A stretch of 64,000 bases of DNA. Origin: GCA-2720865 sp047630275. Lineage in GTDB: Bacteria; Bdellovibrionota; Bacteriovoracia; Bacteriovoracales; Bacteriovoracaceae. The notes under the pieces are model-generated. The model searched no databases. It was not told where the DNA came from and saw only the letters and a list, made by a program, of their open reading frames with translations. Position numbers and translations under genes: made by a program. Of the stretch, positions 15,912-24,824 are shown piece by piece; within the stretch, counting starts at the first letter, position 1; each line of letters begins with the position of its first letter. The stretch is taken from NCBI GenBank assembly GCA_047630275.1, contig JBLHVN010000002.1:310001-374000 (forward strand). Reading direction: 5' to 3'.

Positions 15912-17144
15912 TTAAACAGGCAGCTTCTCACTAGGGGTAAATGAGACCTTTTTCGCCAAGAAAAACCCAAGTCCGCATGAGAGTAGAGTAACGGCTATAG
16001 CAAGTAGTCCGGCTTTAGAGAAGCCTACTAATTGCCCGTTAGCTGACTCACTAATGATAAAGCCCCCGATAAAGGTAGCGCTTGCGGAACCGAAGGCACG
16101 AAGAGAGTTTACAACCCCCATATAGCCTCCTCGTTCTTCAGAGCTTGGAACAGCGCTAATCAAAGTCATGCAAGGAATCATCCTTCCACTAACCATGATC
16201 ATAAAGAATGATCCTATCAATAAATAGGGCACTAAGGACATAGGACCCGCATTTGTATAAAGTAAGATAGGAGCAATTGATACCACGGCCACCAGGACAT
16301 AGCTTTTTAAGGCCCCCCATCTATCCGTAAGAACTCCTATAAAGCGTGCGGTTAAGATAGTGCAAAGGCCTCCGGCCAAGTACATATACTTAATTTCTTC
16401 CACGGCAATCCCCATATTCTTAACAGCGTAAGGGGCAAGAAAAGGGATGATCATGAACATACTCATGGAGACAGAGAATATAAAAACAAACGAGAGCCCA
16501 TAGCCTTTTACAAAGACGAATTCATAATACCTCTTGATCACTTTTAATCCACCGATACCTTTTTCATTTGAAATTAAGTTAGGAAAGGTTACGAAGATAA
16601 TTAAAGAGATGAGGAAAACAATCCCAGAGATAACAAAGAAACAAGTTTCCCATCCATAGGTATCAGCGATGAGAAGCCCTATGGGAAGACCAATAACACT
16701 GGCCACTGAAAAGGCAGTCATCAAAACTCCCATGGCCTTTCCTCTTCTTTCATAGGGAACGATATCCGCGACAATGGCTAAGATTAAAGCGCCTACCATA
16801 CCGCCAAATGCCCCCGCCATTATCCTGGCCGTGATTAAAGTAGCAAAGCTATCAGCAAGACCGCAAAGAACTGTGCCAAAACCAAGGCCAAAGGCCATAA
16901 GGACAAGGAGTTTCTTTCTATCAAACTTATCTGCAAAAGTTCCAAGTAAAATGGCGGAAGTTCCTGCAGCAAAATTATAAGAAGACACCAAGCTTGCAAA
17001 TTGAGTAGGAGTGATCTGAAAGTCACTCATAAAACGAGGCCCTAAAGGCATGATGATAACAAAGTCTACCAAGTGAATAAATTGAACCATGGCCAAGAGA
17101 AGAACATACAGCCACTCACGTTTTTCATTATACTGAATCAACAC
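15912..17144 (-). CDS. Major facilitator superfamily transporter (DHA1/AraJ-type)
   Basis: A protein of 410 residues with twelve predicted spans. The loop 2-3 motif GTFADKFDRKKLL matches the MFS motif A, and the mid-protein PYERRGKAMG is the second half of the DHA1 pattern. It likely exports a drug or sugar-type metabolite. The start is probably GTG at 17144, or TTG at 17141, placed after AAAGGA; an ATG at 17146 is out of frame. Confidence 0.88.
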   Translation of the reverse strand: MLIQYNEKREWLYVLLLAMVQFIHLVDFVIIMPLGPRFMSDFQITPTQFASLVSSYNFAAGTSAILLGTFADKFDRKKLLVLMAFGLGFGTVLCGLADSFATLITARIMAGAFGGMVGALILAIVADIVPYERRGKAMGVLMTAFSVASVIGLPIGLLIADTYGWETCFFVISGIVFLISLIIFVTFPNLISNEKGIGGLKVIKRYYEFVFVKGYGLSFVFIFSVSMSMFMIIPFLAPYAVKNMGIAVEEIKYMYLAGGLCTILTARFIGVLTDRWGALKSYVLVAVVSIAPILLYTNAGPMSLVPYLLIGSFFMIMVSGRMIPCMTLISAVPSSEERGGYMGVVNSLRAFGSASATFIGGFIISESANGQLVGFSKAGLLAIAVTLLSCGLGFFLAKKVSFTPSEKLPV

Positions 17145-17197
17145 ATTTCCTTTAGCTACCTAAGCCCTAAAAATCAGCTTCACCTTATACCCATAAA

Positions 17198-17225
17198 GGT
17201 ACCTGGTCACTTGCAAATTTGAAGG
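17198..17225 (+). repeat. Dispersed repeat A, copy 1
   Basis: GGTACCTGGTCACTTGCAAA followed by TTTGAAGG. One of five copies in the window sharing GGTACC, ACTTG and a trailing ATnTGAA; it is intergenic between two minus-strand genes. Confidence 0.7.
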
Positions 17226-17234
17226 AGATAAGGA

Positions 17235-17759
17235 TTAGAGCTTAATCCAAAACCGTTTTTTATTTATTCCAGATTCAGTGGGGACTATATTCTCTAGAAT
17301 CCCTCCATTATTGATTATTGTTTTCTCAGATCCGACATTTCCTTCATCGCAAGTAACAAGGACTTTCTCAAGGTGAGGAAGGTTTGCTCTTACATACTCA
17401 AGTGAAGCTTTTAAAATCGCCGAAGCATATCCCTTTCGCCTCTGATCAGGAAGAACAGCGTAGCCAATATGCCCTCCCGCTTTTAGTAAAAAATCCGTTA
17501 GTTCATGACGAATTGAAGTCCTTCCAACTAAATCATCATTCTCATTGAAGGCAAATAAGAACGAGCATGGTACATGGTCTTTTGGGATGTGTTGTCCCTT
17601 GGGAAAACCTGGGATGATCTCAAGGTATCTTTCAAAGTCTTCTTTTGCTAGTGATTCCCAATAATGGGCATAGGGAAAGTCTTCCCAGTCTGCCTCTAGG
17701 CTTTCTAAGAATTGTTCTTCATCGGATTTTTTTAAGTATCTTAAAGTGATCATTGCCAT
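17235..17759 (-). CDS. GNAT family N-acetyltransferase
   Basis: A protein of 174 residues. IGYAVLPDQRRKGYASAIL is the acetyl-CoA-binding motif A (here R-R-K-G-Y-A), and EKVLVTCDEGNVGSEKTIINNGG is motif B. The substrate is unknown. It lies directly downstream of the cupin gene on the same strand (2-nt gap). Confidence 0.87.
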   Translation of the reverse strand: MAMITLRYLKKSDEEQFLESLEADWEDFPYAHYWESLAKEDFERYLEIIPGFPKGQHIPKDHVPCSFLFAFNENDDLVGRTSIRHELTDFLLKAGGHIGYAVLPDQRRKGYASAILKASLEYVRANLPHLEKVLVTCDEGNVGSEKTIINNGGILENIVPTESGINKKRFWIKL

Positions 17760-17761
17760 AG

Positions 17762-18121
17762 CTAGTAGATCACGTCATCTTGAGAAATATTCTTTCTAAA
17801 TAATAAGAACTCTGCATCTTCATGAGATTGGTTCTCTAGGTAATGCTTATTTTGAGAGTTGGCCAAGAAACAAATAGAGTCTCCTTCTTTTAAAAGTGTC
17901 GACTCTTCCCCTTCAAATGCATAAAGCTCCCCTTTAGTCATGACCACTATTTCATCAATAGCCTTATGTGAATGAGGTGCCGAAGACTTCTTGCCTGGTT
18001 CAACCTTTTCGCTATAGAGATCGAGCTGTTTGGTTTGAAAGATCTTTGCTGAAGAAGAAAAGGCATTGTCTTTTTGGGCAGGCTTTGAATGAGTGACATC
18101 TTCTAATCTAACGACTTTCAT
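17762..18121 (-). CDS. Cupin domain protein
   Basis: A protein of 119 residues forming a single cupin barrel: PHSHKAIDEIVVMTKGELYAFEG is cupin motif 1 with two His and one Glu, and the EGDSICFLANSQNKHYLEN segment gives motif 2 with the last His. It probably binds a divalent metal; the reaction is unknown. It lies 5 nt after the Fe-S metallochaperone gene and 2 nt before the GNAT gene, so it forms an operon with both. Confidence 0.82.
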   Translation of the reverse strand: MKVVRLEDVTHSKPAQKDNAFSSSAKIFQTKQLDLYSEKVEPGKKSSAPHSHKAIDEIVVMTKGELYAFEGEESTLLKEGDSICFLANSQNKHYLENQSHEDAEFLLFRKNISQDDVIY

Positions 18122-18126
18122 TAGGC

Positions 18127-18390
18127 TTATGCGTCCTTTGCCGCTTTTATAAAGGCGTGAATATCATTTAAGCAACACTTCCCACTAGGGTTAGCCGTTT
18201 CACAAAAACAACCAGGATCTTTCATCTTAGACTTTATCTCTTCTAAGATAAGTCCTTCATCTCCTTCAACAACCGCTTGAAAGAGCTCTTTTTTAGACTT
18301 TTTAAAACAGTAACAAATCAATCCTTCAAGGTTTTCTAAATCAACTGAATGGGGACTTGTCTTCTCAGCTTTCGAACAGCAATTGCTCAT
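18127..18390 (-). CDS. Putative [2Fe-2S] metallochaperone (BFD/CopZ-N-like), paralog 1
   Basis: A protein of 87 residues with ten Cys. It begins MSNCCSK and holds LICYCFKKSKKEL, then KMKDPGCFCETANPSGKCCL. The CxC, CxC and CC groups and the fold order match the BFD-like [2Fe-2S] domain found in CopZ N-termini and in small proteins encoded next to MerT genes. A paralog at 57360-57611 shares the 20-residue Cys core exactly. Here it sits with cupin and GNAT genes instead of metal-transport genes. Confidence 0.8.
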   Translation of the reverse strand: MSNCCSKAEKTSPHSVDLENLEGLICYCFKKSKKELFQAVVEGDEGLILEEIKSKMKDPGCFCETANPSGKCCLNDIHAFIKAAKDA

Positions 18391-18557
18391 AGTCTTCCTT
18401 TTTGAGTATTGATAAGGATTACCAGCAGCTTAGCAATAAAGTTTCATAAAAAAAAGCATCTGATTTCCACTGGTTTCATTAATTAAAGGAAGAGTCCCCT
18501 TATAGTGAGCTTTTAATTCCCGATTCAAGAATAAAGTAGATCAAGGTATATTAAGTT

Positions 18558-19940
18558 GTGAGAAGAAAGTGGATTTCCATATTTATACTGGTTTTTTGGT
18601 CAAGTACTCAGGCAAGTATCTGTGACAAGAAACTCCCAAAGAATTCAGTTAGAGATTCTGTTCTAAAATGTAGGCTCAATAAAGCCGCTAAAGATGCCAG
18701 TAAGATTGGCTCTATCATAGAGAGTAAGACCGCCTATCAAGGTTTTTGCCAATTCGTTAGTACATCAACGGGCAAGCAAGGCATCAAGCTCTGCCAAAGC
18801 CCTGCAAAGACCATTTGTAAATACAAAGGTAAAGTCTTAGATTCAAATTGTAGCTATACTCCGAAAGCTGAAGAAGTCGTTATCGATGAAAAGAAATTAA
18901 AATCTATCCTTTGCCTTGAAGATGAAAAGACTGATGCTGATCTCTTAATTGCTTCTGGAAAAGAGAAGTGTTCTTCATTGAATTTAGAAGGAGATGAATG
19001 CCTTCAACTCCTGAGGTTTCAACGACCTAATGAAGATAAGAATGATTTTAACAATAAGATCTTTACCGACGAAAAGATTGATTTGCTCTTTCAACTTGGC
19101 GAGCGAGTTAAGAGTCATTATAAAACACTCATCAACTCTAGTTTAAATTTAAACGATGAAAAGAAAAAAAACCTTTTGGATAAGATTTCTAGAACAAGCA
19201 TCTATGTTAATCAGGATCGCTTTGAGAACCCAGTATACGCAGATTGCTATGGATCAACTGATGGAAAGTTAAGTGCGAGTGTTTTTAATAAAAAAAATGA
19301 TTATGGATTTAACGAGATTCATTTTTGTTCAGGCTTTGCTATGAACATGGAGTACATGAATCCCCATGCTCTTTTTCATATTATGGCCCATGAGTTTGCT
19401 CACAGTATTGACCCTTGCGCTCTAGAGGAACTTCAGGGAGGAAAGCCTTATGAGTATAAGGAATTTTATCCTGAAACAGTAGCCTGTCTAAGAGGCACGA
19501 AAAAAGGAGGCTGCCGTGGTTCTGAATTAAACTGTAGTGGAAAGAAAGACCTCGCAAACTACTGTAAAGATAAATACCCAGGCGAGTGGAAACAATGCAA
19601 AAAGGCCTTAAGCCGTTACCCCTCTTGCGTTATAGGAAGTCATTCTCATGATGAAGGCTTTAGGCAAGAGCAAATCAACGAAGGCTTCTCTGACTTTATG
19701 GCCTCTGAAGTTTTAGGCCTAGAGATGAAGTCGGCTACGCCTGCTGAAAGATCAGACGCTCTCGTTTCAATTACAACTCAATTAAGCCACCGCCACGATG
19801 GTTGCAATCAAGGCCCTAGAACAAACTCTCACCCTAACCTCTATCAAAGAGTTGATACAATTATGATGAGCAGTGAAAAGGGCCGCACCGCCATAGGCTG
19901 TGAACAAAGAGAGGGGAAGAAGACATGCTCAAGTCTCTAA
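18558..19940 (+). CDS. Secreted Cys-rich zinc metallopeptidase (HExxH)
   Basis: A protein of 460 residues with a GTG start and a signal peptide ending about residue 20 (STQAS). His278, Glu279 and His282 in IMAHEFAHS form the zinc motif, and INEGFSDFMASE near residue 378 supplies a possible third ligand Glu and following Asp, as in gluzincins. More than twenty Cys in the mature protein suggest many disulfides, so it works outside the cytoplasm. The first 250 residues are not recognised and may be a propeptide or substrate-binding part. It overlaps the next gene by 16 nt. Confidence 0.75.
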   Translation: MRRKWISIFILVFWSSTQASICDKKLPKNSVRDSVLKCRLNKAAKDASKIGSIIESKTAYQGFCQFVSTSTGKQGIKLCQSPAKTICKYKGKVLDSNCSYTPKAEEVVIDEKKLKSILCLEDEKTDADLLIASGKEKCSSLNLEGDECLQLLRFQRPNEDKNDFNNKIFTDEKIDLLFQLGERVKSHYKTLINSSLNLNDEKKKNLLDKISRTSIYVNQDRFENPVYADCYGSTDGKLSASVFNKKNDYGFNEIHFCSGFAMNMEYMNPHALFHIMAHEFAHSIDPCALEELQGGKPYEYKEFYPETVACLRGTKKGGCRGSELNCSGKKDLANYCKDKYPGEWKQCKKALSRYPSCVIGSHSHDEGFRQEQINEGFSDFMASEVLGLEMKSATPAERSDALVSITTQLSHRHDGCNQGPRTNSHPNLYQRVDTIMMSSEKGRTAIGCEQREGKKTCSSL

Positions 19941-20302
19941 GCCTTTTCATATTCCTCTTAAGCTTCAGTGCTCAGGCGACTTTAAAGATAAGTTATGTGT
20001 ACCCAAATAATAAGAAAGAAAAAATGATTAAGATTCATAAGGTAAAAGGTATTCCTTATATCTCAATGGTTGAAAAGAAGAACGAAATTAGCCGCCTGAT
20101 CAGTGAACCTTTATATCAGCAAATTAGAAAGAATTTTATAAGGATTGTTAATAATAAGAAGCCCTTGGAATTTGCCTGCCCTTCGAGGATTAGGATGAGC
20201 ATTCAGTTCAATGATAAGAGAGTTAATTACTGCAAATCAACTAAGCTCAAAAGATCTGTGGCAAAGCTTTTTAACCGCCTCAATCAAGTCGTAAAAAGGT
20301 AA
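19925..20302 (+). CDS. Small exported basic protein, partner of the metallopeptidase gene
   Basis: A protein of 125 residues starting inside the metallopeptidase gene, with a signal peptide (MLKSLSLFIFLLSFSAQA). The mature part is Lys/Arg-rich with two Cys (FACPSR, VNYCKS). No family is recognised. The overlap implies coupled expression, so it could be an inhibitor, chaperone or accessory of the peptidase (inference). Confidence 0.72.
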   Translation: MLKSLSLFIFLLSFSAQATLKISYVYPNNKKEKMIKIHKVKGIPYISMVEKKNEISRLISEPLYQQIRKNFIRIVNNKKPLEFACPSRIRMSIQFNDKRVNYCKSTKLKRSVAKLFNRLNQVVKR

Positions 20303-20347
20303 TATTAGCCATTTCTTTATGGTCAATCCTAGGGTAAACCATAGCCC

Positions 20348-21268
20348 ATGGATAGAGAAAACAAGCTACACCCAAGAAACCTACATACTCAAAAATACGA
20401 CTTTGAAGCCCTGGCAATGACCTATCCAAAGCTTTCTGCCTTTGTGAAAAAGAACCAGCACGATGCCTTAGGAATAGATTATTCAGACGCAAACGCCGTT
20501 CTTTGCCTTAACCAGGCCTTGCTTCTTCATCACTATAAAGTGGCTGATTGGTCTGTTCCAAAAGGACATCTTTGTCCCCCAATCCCAGGACGAGCGGACT
20601 ATATTCATTATATCGCTGACCTACTAGCTGAAGGGCCTGATAAAAAGGTACCAGTTGGAACAAAGGTTAAAGGTTTAGATATTGGAACTGGAACAAGTTG
20701 CATCTACCCTATTCTTGGAAATAGCATCTATGGTTGGAAGTTTGTCGGCAGTGAGATTAGCCCTGATGCCATTAATAACGCTAAGATGATCTTAAGTTCT
20801 AACCCAACTCTTAAAAAAAATATCAAGACCCGCTTTCAAAAATCGAGTAAGCATATCTTTAAAGACCTCATTAAGCCTGATGAGAAGTTCGATTTCACTA
20901 TGTGTAACCCTCCCTTTTATGCTTCTTTAGAGGAGGCCAATGATGCTTCTGATAGAAAAGTGAAGAATCTTAATGTGAACAGAGAGAAGAAGGGTAGCAC
21001 ACCTATAAATACAGAAAAGGCTTCAAACTTTGGTGGCGTAAAAGCAGAGCTTTGGTGCCCGGGGGGAGAGACCGCCTTTATAAAGAACATGATTAAAGAA
21101 AGCGCTACAGTTAAAGATCAATGTAAGTGGTTTACGACTTTAGTATCAAATAAAACTCACTTGATTGAATTCTATCAGTTGTTACAGAATTTAAAACGAG
21201 CTGAAGTGAAAACAATTGAAATGAGCCAAGGACAGAAGATCAGTCACCTCCTGGCCTGGCGGTTTTAG
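20348..21268 (+). CDS. rlmF: 23S rRNA (adenine1618-N6)-methyltransferase
   Basis: A protein of 306 residues matching RlmF/YbiN: LHPRNLHTQKYDFEAL at the N-terminus, the SAM motif GLDIGTGTSCIYP (109-121), the catalytic NPPF at 187-190, and the late GGVKAELWCPGGETAFI segment typical of this family. It methylates N6 of A1618 in 23S rRNA. It stands alone. Confidence 0.95.
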   Translation: MDRENKLHPRNLHTQKYDFEALAMTYPKLSAFVKKNQHDALGIDYSDANAVLCLNQALLLHHYKVADWSVPKGHLCPPIPGRADYIHYIADLLAEGPDKKVPVGTKVKGLDIGTGTSCIYPILGNSIYGWKFVGSEISPDAINNAKMILSSNPTLKKNIKTRFQKSSKHIFKDLIKPDEKFDFTMCNPPFYASLEEANDASDRKVKNLNVNREKKGSTPINTEKASNFGGVKAELWCPGGETAFIKNMIKESATVKDQCKWFTTLVSNKTHLIEFYQLLQNLKRAEVKTIEMSQGQKISHLLAWRF

Positions 21269-21414
21269 AAGTCTTTCTTACCAGTATTTAAATAGCCAAA
21301 TCATCTTTCTTCAACCAGTTAAGCGGTTTTTTGGCCTTTTGGTGCGCTGTTTTTCACTTACAAGTTACTGCTTTTACCTTAGACTAAATAAAAATTAATC
21401 TCTTGGGAAAAGTA

Positions 21415-22236
21415 ATGGAACTTCAAATAAGTTTATTAGATAAAATAAAAGTAGTCGCAGGCATCTATTCAAAAGTTCACCTGGTCAATGGGTTTAAAAG
21501 TAGGATTCTAACCTTCCTCAATCCTCTAGACGCAGTCAGGTACTTCGAGATTCCAAATCTATGGAAGTTTATAAAGAAAGAAAACCTTCATAAGATGAAG
21601 GTACTCGATGTCTCCTCCCCCCATCAAATGTCTATGCTCCTTCATGGGACAGACAATGATCTTCTAAGAATAAATACAGACCCAAAAGAAGAATTTTTAA
21701 TAGATCATAGAGATAACTTAAGATTTAAATTTGAAGATGCGACGGCCTTAACGCTTTCAGATAATGAATTTGACTTAGTCTATTCAATTAGTGTTATCGA
21801 ACATATCCACGCTAAGTATTTATTGGCGATTAAAGAGATGGTGAGAGTTTTAAAACCTGGCGGACACCTATACTTAAGTTTTCCTTTAGATGCTGAATAT
21901 TCTGAAGTCTGGTTAGACTATGAAGACTATCCAGGGCAATTCACCAAAGACGGCAAGTACTTCTTTCAATACAATTTTAATAAAGAAACAATCGTTAAAG
22001 AGATACTATCTCTAGGAAATCTTGAGCTTCTCCATGAAGACCTTTTTTGGGAAAAGAAAATGGGGGACTTTGATAAGATGATTGATCAGATAAAAACCCG
22101 CTTTTCTTTTAAGCCTTTAAATCCCATCTGGATGTCATTTACGAATTTTTTCTGGGGTCTAACTTTATTCAATCAAAATAAAGAGTGCCAAACAAAGATT
22201 GGCAATATCAGTTTGATCTTAAGAAAGAAGAGCTAA
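21415..22236 (+). CDS. Class I SAM-dependent methyltransferase
   Basis: A protein of 273 residues from the ATG at 21415 (GGGA upstream; an in-frame TTG lies at 21403). KVLDVSSPHQMSML stands for motif I, with a degenerate glycine-rich loop; NEFDLVYSISVIEHI and VRVLKPGGHLYLSFPL are the post-I and III motifs of the Methyltransferase_11 family. The substrate is unknown. Confidence 0.8.
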   Translation: MELQISLLDKIKVVAGIYSKVHLVNGFKSRILTFLNPLDAVRYFEIPNLWKFIKKENLHKMKVLDVSSPHQMSMLLHGTDNDLLRINTDPKEEFLIDHRDNLRFKFEDATALTLSDNEFDLVYSISVIEHIHAKYLLAIKEMVRVLKPGGHLYLSFPLDAEYSEVWLDYEDYPGQFTKDGKYFFQYNFNKETIVKEILSLGNLELLHEDLFWEKKMGDFDKMIDQIKTRFSFKPLNPIWMSFTNFFWGLTLFNQNKECQTKIGNISLILRKKS

Positions 22237-22246
22237 GTAAAAGAAT

Positions 22247-22273
22247 AGGGGTAAGCTCATCGAGCCCTCCCCT
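22247..22273. terminator. Bidirectional terminator between convergent genes
   Basis: AGGGG, TAA, GCTC, loop ATC, GAGC, CCT, CCCCT folds into a stepped hairpin with two paired blocks, followed by TTTGATTG on the plus strand. It lies between the methyltransferase gene and an exported protein gene that face each other. Confidence 0.6.
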
Positions 22274-22286
22274 TTGATTGAAAAGA

Positions 22287-22718
22287 TTATTTACAAGTTG
22301 AAACGTATTGTCTTAATCCACCAAGTCTTATCTTTGAAGTCATAAAGCCAGGGTAACCAACAACAATATTAGCAAAGACCTTCTCAGCCGCTTCTTTTTT
22401 AGAAGTATAAACTAAGTGAAGAAAAGCCTTTCCATATAATTCAGTATTATCAACTCTACGAACATGAAGGTTTAAGTCTTTTAATTCAAGTACTTCTTCC
22501 GTTGAGTCATAGCCAGCGTTAGTCACCATAGCCGTTAGGTTTTGCCCTTCAAGCCTGATTCCTTCTTCTTCAAGGTTTTGAATTTCCTCTAAGCTTAGGT
22601 CTAAAGTTGTTTGCATATCAAATTGATAAACATAGTGAAGATTAGGACCTTCACAAGTTATATCTAGGGCCATGGCGCTAGAAGCGAATAAGAATGCAAG
22701 TACGGCTAAGAATTTCAT
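22287..22718 (-). CDS. Exported protein of unknown function
   Basis: A protein of 143 residues with a signal peptide (MKFLAVLAFLFASSAMA) and a start site preceded by GAGGAAA. Two Cys (DITCEG and the last-but-one residue) may pair. No family is recognised. Confidence 0.78.
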   Translation of the reverse strand: MKFLAVLAFLFASSAMALDITCEGPNLHYVYQFDMQTTLDLSLEEIQNLEEEGIRLEGQNLTAMVTNAGYDSTEEVLELKDLNLHVRRVDNTELYGKAFLHLVYTSKKEAAEKVFANIVVGYPGFMTSKIRLGGLRQYVSTCK

Positions 22719-22841
22719 ATTATTTCCTCTGTTTTTTAATAATAGAATTTTCGTTAAAATATAGGGCTTATATAGAACTGAAAAGGTGGAATGAGTTGAT
22801 ATTCGTCATAACGAGCAATATTTACACGTCTTTTTAAGGCC

Positions 22842-23468
22842 TTAAACAAAGGGCAGGATTTCGTCGTCCCGAAACCATGTGGAAATTGAATACCTTGGAG
22901 ATTCCACTAATTTAACCTCATGATAGATATCCCCTGATATAAACACCACAAAAGTCCCCTTCTTCGGCTTGATCACTTTAGAAACCTCGCTTTGAGTGCC
23001 TTTTTTATAAAGAACCAATTCTCCCCCCACAGGACAGTCATTCAGGTAAAGACAACTGCTTACTTGCCGGTGCCTAGTTTGTTTATGCTGATCTAAGTGG
23101 CGGTGATAAAACCCACCTTTGTTGTATATCGAAAATTGAGACTCAAATCTTTTAAGTGATAGACGAAAGTATGCGCTTAAAGACTTCATCATCCTTTCAA
23201 GCTCAAGTCTTAGACTTTCTGAAGGACCCTCCTCCCAATCATCAATCCAGCGAACCAACGCATTTCGAATTGAGCCATCTTCATCTTTTCTGTATCCCCT
23301 TCCAATCTTTGATTTAGAGAAAAGTTTTTTATTATCATTATCCACGAAATTTCTGCAAAGAAGATCACATTGATCATCGGCCAAAAAGTTCTCTTTTACA
23401 TACCAACCTGACTTCTCAAGGGAGGAATTGATTTTTTCCAATTCTGATTCTTCTTCAGGCTTGATCAA
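22842..23468 (-). CDS. 2-oxoglutarate/Fe(II)-dependent oxygenase
   Basis: A protein of 208 residues with the prolyl-4-hydroxylase-like core: the metal set His124-x-Asp126 in YHRHLDQH and His183 in IYHEV, plus Arg192 in SPRYSISTWFR for 2-oxoglutarate. SSCLYLNDCPVGGELVLY is the usual strand between them. It resembles SM-20/EGL-9-type hydroxylases, some of which modify proteins; the target is unknown. It begins with TTG or an ATG just downstream. Confidence 0.85.
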   Translation of the reverse strand: MIKPEEESELEKINSSLEKSGWYVKENFLADDQCDLLCRNFVDNDNKKLFSKSKIGRGYRKDEDGSIRNALVRWIDDWEEGPSESLRLELERMMKSLSAYFRLSLKRFESQFSIYNKGGFYHRHLDQHKQTRHRQVSSCLYLNDCPVGGELVLYKKGTQSEVSKVIKPKKGTFVVFISGDIYHEVKLVESPRYSISTWFRDDEILPFV

Positions 23469-23638
23469 AAAAATTCCAGTTGGTATTAAAGACTATATTT
23501 AAGAAATTGCAGCAAGACTCAGCAAACTAGCCTAGTTAGCCGTCAATAGCAATCAGCCCTCCTTAGCGAATAAGCTTTACTTAGATGCGTTAACCTGTGT
23601 GCTAAATTCATTTAAACCGAAATCCATAGGAGAATCAC

Positions 23639-23815
23639 ATGGCGAAGGGACAAGATAAGGGCGGAAAAGATAAGGCCCAAAATAAAGATAAGAAAAAATT
23701 AAGCATTAAAGAAAAGAAGAAAATCAAGCAAGAGAAAAAAGATAAGGCCGCAGGAATTCTAAAGCCAACAATAAATAGCGTTCTTACTGACAAGGCTTCA
23801 TCTAAAGATAAATAA
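23639..23815 (+). CDS. 58-residue very Lys-rich basic protein
   Basis: AGGAG lies seven bases before the ATG and a hairpin terminator follows the stop. About a third of the residues are Lys; the middle (SIKEKKKIKQEKKDK) is highly charged and helical, and the ends carry Gly/Asp/Ser. It is too short and low in complexity for a family call. A nucleic-acid-binding or ribosome-associated role would fit. Confidence 0.65.
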   Translation: MAKGQDKGGKDKAQNKDKKKLSIKEKKKIKQEKKDKAAGILKPTINSVLTDKASSKDK

Positions 23816-23823
23816 AAGATTAA

Positions 23824-23842
23824 GTGCCAGCTCTGCTGGCAC
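23824..23842. terminator. Bidirectional terminator
   Basis: GTGCCAGC, loop TCT, GCTGGCAC gives a perfect eight-pair stem. It is followed by CTTCTTCT on the plus strand and by TTAATCTTTTATT on the minus strand, and lies between convergent small genes. Confidence 0.75.
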
Positions 23843-23852
23843 CTTCTTCTAA

Positions 23853-24068
23853 TTAACCAGCTTTCTTAAATTCTTCATATTCTGATTTACCCCTATTGTA
23901 ATCATAAGGATTTCCACAATAAGTAGTATTGCTGTTCTCTTTGTGAACGACTGTCTCCGCTAATTTTATCGTCTCTTTAGCAATAGCAGCCTCACTTATT
24001 GAGTCTTGATACTCTTTGAAGATTCCTGAGATCCTCAAGTGCTTAAATATTCTTTGAAGTAAATTCAT
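23853..24068 (-). CDS. Small hypothetical protein
   Basis: A protein of 71 residues with AGGAGG before the ATG. It has an N-terminal amphipathic helix (LLQRIFKHLRISGIF), one Cys (TYCGNPYDYNRG) and an acidic C-terminus. No family is recognised. Confidence 0.6.
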   Translation of the reverse strand: MNLLQRIFKHLRISGIFKEYQDSISEAAIAKETIKLAETVVHKENSNTTYCGNPYDYNRGKSEYEEFKKAG

Positions 24069-24114
24069 AAATCCTCCTTTGCAGTTTTTTAATTATGCTC
24101 ATGGACATCAATAC

Positions 24115-24567
24115 TTACGCCGCTATTGGCGTTAGCAATTTATAGAATTCTCCCGTATGAGGATAGATCGATTCAGAGAAACCTCCTCTCAATCGAATAA
24201 TCTCTTTAACCAAAACCCGTCTTCCATCTTTTATTGAAGAGACAATATCACCCTTAATTCTCACCTTTTGATTTAGAAAAGGTTTAAACTTTTTCATTCC
24301 CCATTTATGTTCTAGCAGAATATCTTCATCCTCTTGTGTATATAGGCTTGATTGATTTATATGATCTAACTTATCCCAGCCCGCTGCGACGAGCGTTCCT
24401 TCAAAGATTTGATCTTTTTGAATCTTTAACTGACTCTCTTTCTTTCGGCGTTTTCTTTCTTTTCGTTTGTCATACTTTCGCCTGAGAACTCTCGCCTTAT
24501 TATGTTCACCAAGAAGCTCATGGCATTCAATAGCCCCTAAGACTGATCTTTCGCTTACAATATTCAT
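24115..24567 (-). CDS. Hypothetical basic protein with possible C-terminal OB-like domain
   Basis: A protein of 150 residues. Residues 25-50 are extremely basic (KYDKRKERKRRKKES), and the C-terminal half has an OB-type strand pattern (QIFEGTLVAAGWDK, NQKVRIKGDIVSS, RRVLVKEIIRLRGG). It may be a nucleic-acid-binding protein. AGGAG precedes the start. No family is recognised. The 257 bp upstream hold no further gene I can support. Confidence 0.6.
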   Translation of the reverse strand: MNIVSERSVLGAIECHELLGEHNKARVLRRKYDKRKERKRRKKESQLKIQKDQIFEGTLVAAGWDKLDHINQSSLYTQEDEDILLEHKWGMKKFKPFLNQKVRIKGDIVSSIKDGRRVLVKEIIRLRGGFSESIYPHTGEFYKLLTPIAA

Positions 24568-24824
24568 AAAGTACTCCTTTTAATGACAATCATTCTTCGT
24601 AAGTATTACTGTTTAGAACATCTCCTTGTCCTTGATTGCTACATTTCTATTCTGTCACAGCTAAGATCTATTAAAAGGGCTTATTAGAGCATGACTTGAT
24701 AACCTAAAATCTATATGAATATACTAAAAGAAGTAGTCAATTCAGATACTTGGTTTTTTGATTATGGGGTTTCACTCAACTAAAGAGTTGGGCAGAAGCA
24801 TTAAAGTAAATGCCTAAGAAGCTC

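Noticed and set aside
24716..24784. ATG-led 22-residue ORF in the gap before the AlaDh/PNT-type gene
   Set aside because: No ribosome-binding site, composition not protein-like, and no terminator or conservation cue.
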